Positions 1 to 4,761 of a DNA stretch of 8,084 nt are shown piece after piece. The DNA comes from JBDSKH01 sp050245915 (GTDB lineage: Bacteria; Actinomycetota; Actinomycetes; Actinomycetales; Microbacteriaceae), in the NCBI GenBank assembly GCA_050245915.1, contig JBFWWZ010000076.1, forward strand, positions 1-8,084. Reading direction: 5' to 3'. Position 1 is the stretch's first letter. Every line of letters begins with the position of its first letter. The translations under genes were made by a program, and so were the position numbers. The notes below the pieces were generated by a model. That model was not told the DNA's origin and made no database searches. It saw only the letters and a list, made by a program, of their open reading frames with translations.

Positions 1-368
1 GTCCACACGAAGAGTCCGCCGCCGATGATGAGCGAGAAGACGGTGACGAGGGCGATCAGCCAGCCGACCCAGCCCTTGCCCCGCTTCTTCTTCTCCGGAC
101 GGCGACCGCCGACCTCGCCGGCGAGAGCCTCGCGACGACTGGTGGGGACGAGGCCCGGCGCCTGAGGCGGGCCCGCCGGGCGCTGGATCGGCAGAGCGGC
201 GGTGGCAGTAGCCTCCGCGGCGGCGACCGCGAACGGGTCGGACAGGCGAGCGGTCGGGAACTGCGGTGACACGGGCTCGACCGAGACCGGGGCGGCGGGC
301 GCAGGCCGGGCCGGCTCCACACCGCCGGGGCGGAAGATGTCGTCCCAATTGGTGGTCTCGTCAGCCAC
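1..368 (-). CDS. mltG: MltG-like endolytic murein transglycosylase, N-terminal part (runs off the left edge)
   Basis: Only the first 122 codons are visible. The start is a GTG at 368, preceded by a Shine-Dalgarno GAAGG (379-383) 10 nt upstream. The protein begins MADETTNWDDIFRPG and continues with a Pro/Ala-rich, low-complexity cytoplasmic stretch (about residues 15-75). A basic patch (RRPEKKKRGKG, about 89-99) follows, then one membrane segment (about 100-121, WVGWLIALVTVFSLIIGGGLF). The positive-inside rule places the missing C-terminal part outside the cell. This layout is that of actinobacterial MltG, which cleaves nascent glycan strands at the membrane and influences strand length. The catalytic YceG domain lies outside the window, so the name rests on the N-terminal layout and on the conserved ruvX-mltG order. 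The start is 3 nt after the ruvX stop, so the gene is in the alaS-ruvX operon. Another membrane-anchored envelope protein with the same N-terminal layout cannot be fully excluded. Confidence 0.75.
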   Translation of the reverse strand, partial: MADETTNWDDIFRPGGVEPARPAPAAPVSVEPVSPQFPTARLSDPFAVAAAEATATAALPIQRPAGPPQAPGLVPTSRREALAGEVGGRRPEKKKRGKGWVGWLIALVTVFSLIIGGGLFVW

Positions 369-371
369 GGT

Positions 372-833
372 TCACTTGCCTTCGTACGGGTCGACCAGAT
401 CGCCGGGCGGTCGGGCTGCCGAGCGTTCGAAGTCGAGGGCGTTCTGCAGGATGATAACAGCGGCGACCTGGTCGATCACGGGACGCGAGCCCTTCGCGCG
501 TCGCCCCGAATCGCGCAGGGCACGCTGAGCGGTGACCGTCGACAGCCGCTCGTCGACGAGACGCACCGGCAGACCGGATGCCGCAGCCAGCTCAGCAGCG
601 AACTCGCGCGCGTCGGTGGTCGACAACGTGTCCGCACCGCTCAGCGACAGCGGGAGCCCCACGACGAACTCGAACGCGTCGACCTCTCGTGCGAGGCCGG
701 TGAGCCGGGCGAGGGTGTCCTCGTCGCGGGCGAGGGTCTCCACGGGGGTCGCGAGAAGCCCGTCCCGGTCGCTGCGGGCGACCCCGACCCGCGCCTTCCC
801 GACGTCGATGCCGAGTCGCGCACCGGAGCGCAC
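372..833 (-). CDS. ruvX: RuvX/YqgF family RNase H-fold nuclease (putative Holliday junction resolvase, pre-16S rRNA processing)
   Basis: This is a complete 153-residue protein, the usual family length. It carries the YqgF signature set: LGIDVGKARVGVA at residues 7-19 with the first acidic residue D10, VVGLPLSLSG at 57-66, DERLSTVTAQRAL at 94-106, and DQVAAVIILQNALD at 121-134 with D121. D10, E95 and D121 match the expected metal-binding acidic triad of the RNase H fold. The family is essential in Escherichia coli, where it matures the 5' end of 16S rRNA; Holliday-junction cleavage has been shown for some homologues. It acts in the cytoplasm. The GTG start at 833 lies 2 nt after the alaS stop, and the ribosome-binding sequence (a weak GGGG run) must lie inside the alaS 3' end, which suggests translational coupling. 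The stop is 3 nt before the mltG start. Confidence 0.95.
   Translation of the reverse strand: MRSGARLGIDVGKARVGVARSDRDGLLATPVETLARDEDTLARLTGLAREVDAFEFVVGLPLSLSGADTLSTTDAREFAAELAAASGLPVRLVDERLSTVTAQRALRDSGRRAKGSRPVIDQVAAVIILQNALDFERSAARPPGDLVDPYEGK
379..383 (-). promoter_or_regulatory. Ribosome binding site of mltG
   Basis: GAAGG on the minus strand lies 10 nt before the GTG at 368, inside the last codons of ruvX. It supports GTG 368 as the mltG start. Confidence 0.55.
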
Positions 834-835
834 GG

Positions 836-3496
836 TCAGCCCCGGAGAGCCGAGCGGATGCCGTCCAGCGCGGCCGGAATCGCCGCGACATCGCTTCCGC
901 CGCCCTGGGCGAGGTCGTCCTTGCCGCCACCGCCGCCGCCGAGTGTGGACGCCGCCTTCTTGGCGAGCGCACCCGCCTTGGCCCCGGCATCCCGAGCCGC
1001 CTGCGTGGTCGCGACGATCACCGAGGGCTTGCCGGCGACCTGCGCCGCCAGGGCGACGACGGCAGGCTCGGAGCCGAGACGCTCGCGCACCGAGGTCACC
1101 AGCGAACGCAGCTCGTCGACGGACGCGAGCTCGCCGATGTCATCGATCACGGCGAGGTAGTCGCCGGAGCGGGTCGCCGCCTCGACGAGGGCCGGCACGC
1201 GGCCCGACAGCCTGCTGGCCTCGAAGGCGGCGATCTTCTTCTCCGCGGCCTTCAGCTCCGCGACCAGCGACTCGATGCGCTGCGGCAGCTGCTCGCGGGG
1301 CGTCTTCAGCGACGAGGTGAGCTGGGACACGATGGCGCGTTCCGCGGTCAGGTCGCGGAAGGCATCCAGGCCGACCAGCGCCTCGACACGGCGGTTCGTG
1401 GAACCCACCGACGACTCGCTGATGAGGTTGACCAGCCCGACCTCCGCCGAGCTGCGCACGTGGATGCCGGCACACAGCTCGCGCGACCACGAGCCGTCCC
1501 CGATGTCGACCATGCGCACCGTGTTGCCGTACTTCTCGCCGAACAGCGCCATGGCGCCCGCCTTCTTCGCCTCCTCGATGGGGAGGATGCGGGTCGTCAC
1601 CTCGAGGTTGTCGCGGACGGCGTTGTTGGTGATCTCCTCGACCTCACTGCGGGTCTCCGGGCTGAGTGCCTGGTTCCAGGAGAAGTCGAAGCGCATGTAC
1701 CCGGCCTTGTTGAACGAGCCGCTCTGGTGTGCCTCCGGCCCCAGCGTCTGACGCAGGGCCGCGTGCACCAGGTGCGTCGCGGAGTGCGCCTGCGACGCGG
1801 CGTGGCGGTACACCGGGTCGACGACGCTGGTCGCGGCGGCGCCGACACCCACCTCGCCCGAGCGCACCTTCACGGTGTGACTGATCAGGCCCTTCACCGG
1901 GCGCTGCACGTCGAGCACCTCGAGGTCGAATCCGTCGCCGACGATCGAGCCCTTGTCGGCCGCCTGGCCGCCCGACTCGGCGTACAGCGACGACTCCGCC
2001 AGGATGACCTCCGCCTCCTGGCCCGCCGTCGCCTTCTGCGCCGGCTGCCCGTCGACCAGGATGCCGAGCACCCGGGTCTCGGTGTCGAGGTAGTCGTATC
2101 CGGTGAACACCGTCTCGCCCTGCGCGCGCAGGTCGGAGTACACGCTGAGATCGGCCAGCGCGCCCTTCTTCGCCTTCGCGTCGGTCTTCGCGCGGGTGCG
2201 CTGCTCGAGCATCAGCCTGTCGAACGCATCGCGGTCGACGGTGAGGCCCGCCTCCTCCGCGATCTCGAGGGTCAGATCGATCGGGAACCCGAACGTGTCG
2301 TGCAGCAGGAACGTGGTGTCGCCCGGCAGCGTCTTCTCCCCCGCCTTCACCGCCTTCTCGACGGCGAGGTCCAGGATCGTCGTGCCGCTCGCGAGGGTGC
2401 CGATGAACGCCTCCTCCTCACCGAGCGCGAGGCGCGACGTGCGCTCCCACTGCTCCTCGACGTCGGGGTAGGCGTCGCGCATCGCGATCCGGGACGCCTC
2501 GAACAGCTCGGCGAAGCTCGAACCGTCGACACCGAGCAGACGCATCGCGCGCACGACGCGGCGCAGCAGACGGCGCAGGATGTAGCCGCGGCCCTCGTTG
2601 CCTGGCGTCACGCCGTCGGTCATCAGCATCAGGCTGGAGCGGACGTGGTCGGCGATCACCCGCATGCGCACGTCGTCGTCGTGGTCGGCGCCGTACGCGC
2701 GCTTGGACAGCGCCGAGGCGACATCGAGCACGGGGCGCACCTGGTCGATCTCGTACATGTTGTCGACGCCCTGCTTGAGGAACGCGACGCGCTCCATGCC
2801 CATGCCGGTGTCGATGTTCTTCTTCGGCAGTTCCTGCACGATCGTGAACTCCGTCTTGGATTTCACGTCGGCCAGCAGGTACTGCATGAACACGAGATTC
2901 CAGATCTCGATGTAGCGGTTGTCGTCGACCGCCGGGCCGCCCTCCTTGCCGTACGCGGGACCGCGGTCGAAGTAGATCTCCGAGCACGGGCCGCCGGGGC
3001 CGGGCTGTCCGGTGTGCCAGTAGTTGTCGCTGCGGCCCAGGCGCTGGATGCGCGACTCGGGCACGCCGGCGACCTTCTGCCACAGCAGGGCCGCCTCGTC
3101 ATCCTCCTCGTAGACCGTCACCCAGAGGTCTTTGGGCTCGAAGCCCAGGCCGCCGTCGGCCTCCGAGGTGGTGAGCAGCTCCCAGGCGTAGGCGATCGCC
3201 TGCTCCTTGAAGTAGTCCCCGAAGCTGAAGTTGCCGTTCATCTGGAAGAACGTGCCGTGCCGCGTGGTCTTGCCGACCTCCTCGATGTCGAGGGTGCGGA
3301 TGCACTTCTGCACGCTGGTGGCACGCGGGAACGGGGCGGGAACCACGCCGGTGAAGTACGGGATGAACGGGACCATGCCCGCCACGGTGAACAGCAGCGC
3401 GGGGTCGTCGCTCACCAGCGAGGCGGAGGGAACGACGGTGTGGCCGCGCTCCCCGAAGAAGGTGAGCCAGCGGCGTTGGATCTCGGCGGTCTGCAA
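836..3496 (-). CDS. alaS: Alanyl-tRNA synthetase (alanine--tRNA ligase)
   Basis: This complete 886-residue enzyme charges tRNA-Ala with alanine and hydrolyses mischarged Ser/Gly-tRNA-Ala. The class II catalytic domain is at the N-terminus: SASLVSDDPALLFTVAGMVPF (residues 24-44), the motif 2 region around TTRHGTFFQMNGNFSFGDYF (77-96), and motif 3 GMGMERVAFL (231-240). The tRNA-binding helical part follows (to about 455). The editing domain has ESGGQAADKG (507-516) and the zinc site HSATH (H571, H575) with C675/H679 in CAGIHV. A helical linker (about 735-760) leads to the C-Ala domain with a six-glycine run (853-858) and KDDLAQGGG. The start is TTG at 3496: AGGGA lies 6 nt upstream, and the MQTAEI...RRWL opening is typical of actinobacterial AlaRS. 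The nearest upstream ATG (3527) is in another frame. The stop is 2 nt before ruvX, with which it forms an operon. Oddity: CAGIHV replaces the usual C(A/G)GTHV; all four zinc ligands remain. Confidence 0.98.
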   Translation of the reverse strand: MQTAEIQRRWLTFFGERGHTVVPSASLVSDDPALLFTVAGMVPFIPYFTGVVPAPFPRATSVQKCIRTLDIEEVGKTTRHGTFFQMNGNFSFGDYFKEQAIAYAWELLTTSEADGGLGFEPKDLWVTVYEEDDEAALLWQKVAGVPESRIQRLGRSDNYWHTGQPGPGGPCSEIYFDRGPAYGKEGGPAVDDNRYIEIWNLVFMQYLLADVKSKTEFTIVQELPKKNIDTGMGMERVAFLKQGVDNMYEIDQVRPVLDVASALSKRAYGADHDDDVRMRVIADHVRSSLMLMTDGVTPGNEGRGYILRRLLRRVVRAMRLLGVDGSSFAELFEASRIAMRDAYPDVEEQWERTSRLALGEEEAFIGTLASGTTILDLAVEKAVKAGEKTLPGDTTFLLHDTFGFPIDLTLEIAEEAGLTVDRDAFDRLMLEQRTRAKTDAKAKKGALADLSVYSDLRAQGETVFTGYDYLDTETRVLGILVDGQPAQKATAGQEAEVILAESSLYAESGGQAADKGSIVGDGFDLEVLDVQRPVKGLISHTVKVRSGEVGVGAAATSVVDPVYRHAASQAHSATHLVHAALRQTLGPEAHQSGSFNKAGYMRFDFSWNQALSPETRSEVEEITNNAVRDNLEVTTRILPIEEAKKAGAMALFGEKYGNTVRMVDIGDGSWSRELCAGIHVRSSAEVGLVNLISESSVGSTNRRVEALVGLDAFRDLTAERAIVSQLTSSLKTPREQLPQRIESLVAELKAAEKKIAAFEASRLSGRVPALVEAATRSGDYLAVIDDIGELASVDELRSLVTSVRERLGSEPAVVALAAQVAGKPSVIVATTQAARDAGAKAGALAKKAASTLGGGGGGKDDLAQGGGSDVAAIPAALDGIRSALRG

Positions 3497-3502
3497 TCTC
3501 GG

Positions 3503-3507
3503 TCCCT
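3503..3507 (-). promoter_or_regulatory. Ribosome binding site deciding the alaS TTG start
   Basis: AGGGA on the minus strand sits 6 nt before the TTG at 3496. It is the main reason to accept the rare TTG codon as the alaS start. I see no in-frame ATG or GTG with a better site in the 84-nt gap upstream. Confidence 0.6.
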
Positions 3508-3553
3508 GAGTAGGCCGCAGGCCGCATCTACGGGCCTGGTCGGGTTGATGGAT

Positions 3554-3580
3554 GCGCGGGGCCCGGCCGGCCCGTCGCGC
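3554..3580 (-). terminator. GC-rich hairpin directly after the small membrane protein gene
   Basis: On the plus strand GCGCG (3554-3558) and GGGCC (3559-3563) pair with GGCCC (3569-3573) and CGCGC (3576-3580), leaving a 2-nt bulge (GT, 3574-3575) and a 5-nt loop. The hairpin begins immediately after the TAA of the small gene on the minus strand. There is no run of U after it, so termination may be weak or absent. It could instead attenuate or stabilise mRNA between the small gene and alaS. I found no convincing promoter between it and alaS, so read-through into alaS is likely. Confidence 0.4.
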
Positions 3581-3778
3581 TTACTTGAGGAAGTCGCCTG
3601 CGGCGTCGCGCAGTTCGGCCTCGCGAGCCTTGTAGCCGTCGACGACGGCGGCGCCGAAATCGCGCGCCTTGGCGTCGACGTCGGCGAAGAACTTGGCGCC
3701 CTCGGGGGTCTTGGCGATCTGGTGTGCGGCGATGAACCCGGCGGCGACGCCGACGGTCAGCAGCAGCAAGCCCTTCAT
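3581..3778 (-). CDS. Small single-pass membrane protein of unknown function (DUF6167-like layout)
   Basis: This complete 65-residue protein has an ATG start and a strong Shine-Dalgarno GAGGAG 6 nt upstream. Residues 3-19 form one hydrophobic segment (GLLLLTVGVAAGFIAAH). A charged amphipathic tail follows (about 20-65), including KTPEGAKFFADVDAKARDF and KAREAELRDAAGDFLK. There are no catalytic motifs, cysteines or cleavage site, so it is probably a membrane-anchored cytoplasmic helix. From memory, Streptomyces carries small DUF948 and DUF6167 proteins in the same slot between rpsD and alaS. The TM followed by a K/A-REAEL-DA tail resembles DUF6167, and a YtxH-like protein is the alternative. 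Both names are inference. It lies between the rpsD terminator hairpin and alaS and is probably cotranscribed with alaS. The good ribosome site and the conserved position make it a real gene. Confidence 0.8.
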   Translation of the reverse strand: MKGLLLLTVGVAAGFIAAHQIAKTPEGAKFFADVDAKARDFGAAVVDGYKAREAELRDAAGDFLK

Positions 3779-3784
3779 GGGGAT

Positions 3785-3790
3785 CTCCTC
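3785..3790 (-). promoter_or_regulatory. Strong ribosome binding site of the small membrane protein gene
   Basis: GAGGAG on the minus strand with a 6-nt spacer (ATCCCC) before the ATG at 3778. It is the best Shine-Dalgarno sequence in the window and supports the reality of this short gene. Confidence 0.75.
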
Positions 3791-3809
3791 AGGTGGAAGC
3801 GGTTGTTCT

Positions 3810-3815
3810 AGCTTA
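3810..3815 (-). promoter_or_regulatory. Possible -10 box of the small gene / alaS operon
   Basis: TAAGCT on the minus strand fits the actinobacterial TAnnnT consensus. It lies between the rpsD terminator hairpin and the ribosome site of the small gene and would give a leader of about 25 nt. The -35 region would fall inside the hairpin and shows no recognisable TTGAC-like sequence, so this is only a candidate. Read-through from rpsD is the alternative. Confidence 0.25.
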
Positions 3816-3818
3816 TGA

Positions 3819-3851
3819 CGAAGGCCCCCGGCGTGCTGCCGGGGGCCTTCG
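3819..3851 (-). terminator. Perfect 14-bp hairpin downstream of rpsD, probable intrinsic terminator
   Basis: CGAAGGCCCCCGGC (3819-3832) and its exact complement GCCGGGGGCCTTCG (3838-3851) enclose a 5-nt loop. The hairpin starts 38 nt after the rpsD stop on the minus strand. The downstream strand reads TCATAAGCTAG, so a poly-U tract is missing, as is common in high-GC actinobacteria. The stem is symmetrical and could work in both directions. Confidence 0.75.
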
Positions 3852-3857
3852 TTGCTC

Positions 3858-3882
3858 CGGTGGTCGAGCCTGTCGAGACCCG
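3858..3882. repeat. REP-like intergenic repeat unit
   Basis: The unit on the minus strand reads GGTCTCGACAGGCTCGACC with CGG/CG flanks, about 8 nt after the rpsD stop. It contains GTCGAG twice in direct orientation on the plus strand, with GGTC...GACC ends that make it partly self-complementary. From memory, very similar sequences recur at gene ends in Microbacteriaceae genomes. Only one copy is in this window, so its repetitive nature cannot be shown here. Confidence 0.5.
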
Positions 3883-3889
3883 AAACCTG

Positions 3890-4519
3890 TTAGCGAGCCG
3901 CGTAGTACTCGACGACCAGCTGGACCTCGGCGGTCACCGGGACCTCGGCGCGCTTCGGGCGGCGCACGAGGCGCGCCTGCAGCTTGTCGAGCTCGACCTC
4001 GAGGTAGCCGGGGGTCTTGGGGAGCACATCGACGTGGCCACCGGCAGCGGCGACCTGGAACGGCTCCATGCTCTCGCTGCGCTCCTTGACGTGGATGAGC
4101 TGACCCGGCTTCACGCGGAACGACGGACGGTCGACGATCTTGCCGTCGACCATGATGTGGCGGTGCACGACCATCTGGCGGGCCTGAGCCGTGGTCCGCG
4201 CGAACGCGGCACGCAGCACGAGGGCGTCGAGACGCATCTCGAGCAACTCGACCAGGTTCTCACCGGTCAGGCCCTGGGCGCCGCGGGCCTCGTTGAAGAC
4301 GATGCGCAGCTGCTTCTCGCGGATGCCGTACTGCTCGCGGAGGCGCTGCTTCTCGCGCAGACGGACGGCGTAGTCGCTGTCGGCCTTGCGCTTGGTGCGG
4401 CCATGCTCGCCCGGAGCGTAGGGACGCTTCTCGAGGTACTTGGCGGCCTTCGGCGTCAGCGGGATGCCGAGCGCACGGGAGAGACGGACCTTGCGACGGT
4501 CCTGGGACTTCGTGGGCAT
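3890..4519 (-). CDS. rpsD: 30S ribosomal protein S4 (uS4)
   Basis: This complete 209-residue protein starts at ATG 4519 and begins MPTKSQDRRKVRLSRALGIP. That start has AAGGAA (4526-4531) 6 nt upstream. An in-frame TTG 18 nt further upstream lies beyond this ribosome site and would only add CKESR, so I rejected it. The N-terminal part contains KRPYAPGEHGR (31-41) and REKQRLREQYGIREKQ (55-70). The S4 RNA-binding domain spans about residues 95-155 (MRLDALVLRAAFARTTAQARQMVVHRHIMVDGK). The protein has no cysteine, so it belongs to the zinc-free S4 type. S4 nucleates 16S rRNA 5'-domain assembly, and in several bacteria it represses its own synthesis by binding the mRNA leader. It is followed by a REP-like element and a terminator hairpin and is preceded by a structured leader. 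Confidence 0.98.
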   Translation of the reverse strand: MPTKSQDRRKVRLSRALGIPLTPKAAKYLEKRPYAPGEHGRTKRKADSDYAVRLREKQRLREQYGIREKQLRIVFNEARGAQGLTGENLVELLEMRLDALVLRAAFARTTAQARQMVVHRHIMVDGKIVDRPSFRVKPGQLIHVKERSESMEPFQVAAAGGHVDVLPKTPGYLEVELDKLQARLVRRPKRAEVPVTAEVQLVVEYYAAR

Positions 4520-4525
4520 GCGTGA

Positions 4526-4531
4526 TTCCTT
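4526..4531 (-). promoter_or_regulatory. Ribosome binding site fixing the rpsD start
   Basis: AAGGAA on the minus strand, 6 nt before ATG 4519. It overlaps the codons that a longer reading from TTG 4537 would use, which argues for the ATG. Confidence 0.7.
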
Positions 4532-4563
4532 ACACAACGTGGACGCGTCGATCGCGACTCACG

Positions 4564-4605
4564 GACGTGCACCGCCCTCTCCCCCCAGAACCCGTCGTGC
4601 ACGTC
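4564..4605 (-). promoter_or_regulatory. Inverted repeat in the rpsD leader (possible S4 autoregulatory structure)
   Basis: On the minus strand GACGTGCAC (4605-4597) is followed by a purine-rich loop of 24 nt and then by the exact complement GTGCACGTC (4572-4564). The loop contains GGAGAGGG (4582-4575). That sequence can pair, with one G-U wobble, with CCCTTCTCC further upstream in the same leader (4635-4627), which would make a pseudoknot-like fold. A smaller hairpin, GGATG/CATCC with a 7-nt loop, occupies 4634-4650. The structure ends about 45 nt before the rpsD ATG. The link to S4 feedback control is inference from family knowledge. Confidence 0.4.
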
Positions 4606-4664
4606 GCAGCACGAAGGTGAGATTTCGGAGAAGGGATGTGTCCGTCATCCAGACGAACCCGCCT

Positions 4665-4670
4665 ACTTTA
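4665..4670 (-). promoter_or_regulatory. Predicted -10 box of the rpsD promoter
   Basis: TAAAGT on the minus strand, in the context GCTAAAGTAGGC, fits TAnnnT. It is the only AT-rich island in the interval and would start transcription near 4658, giving a leader of about 140 nt. The -35 position (about 4688-4693) has no clear consensus and coincides with the left arm of the long inverted repeat described separately. Confidence 0.5.
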
Positions 4671-4687
4671 GCAGACTCCCCCCTTGC

Positions 4688-4756
4688 CGAGCGTGCACGA
4701 TTGGCCGCCGGCGAGCACGTTTGAACGTGCGCGCTCGGCGCAAACGTGCACGCTCG
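4688..4756. repeat. Nested inverted repeats built on ACGTGC, between rarA and the rpsD promoter
   Basis: CGAGCGTGCACG (4688-4699) and its exact complement CGTGCACGCTCG (4745-4756) form 12-bp arms. Inside them, GCACGTTTGAACGTGC (4715-4730) is nearly palindromic, with 7-nt arms around TG. GCACGTTTG (4715-4723) also pairs perfectly with CAAACGTGC (4741-4749). The block starts 5 nt after the rarA stop and could be a rarA terminator (no U-tract follows), an operator for rpsD, or a REP/MITE-like mobile palindrome. Confidence 0.6.
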
Positions 4757-4761
4757 CGGGG

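Noticed and set aside
532..1320. A 262-codon plus-strand open frame opposite ruvX and the alaS 3' end
   Set aside because: Extremely Arg/Ser/Pro-rich frame-shadow composition. It overlaps two well-supported genes.
3497..3580. T-box riboswitch for alaS
   Set aside because: The gap is only 84 nt and lacks the T-box sequence, the specifier loop and a competing terminator/antiterminator pair.
1460..3811. A 783-codon open frame on the plus strand antisense to alaS and the small gene
   Set aside because: It is the complement of a strongly third-position-GC-biased real gene. Its composition (runs of R, H, V, L, A, D) has no domain-like pattern, and the alaS motifs on the other strand are complete.
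3815..4525. A 236-codon plus-strand open frame opposite rpsD
   Set aside because: It begins inside the terminator hairpin and mirrors rpsD. No ribosome site or domain pattern.
4520..4537. N-terminal extension of S4 from an in-frame TTG at 4537
   Set aside because: The ATG at 4519 has AAGGAA at the ideal distance, and the extension would use the ribosome site as coding sequence. S4 proteins do not need the extra residues.
4520..4761. Search for a tRNA or small RNA gene in the longest intergenic gap
   Set aside because: I see inverted repeats but no cloverleaf with a T-loop GTTCRA motif or CCA end. The hairpins are better explained as leader or operator structures.
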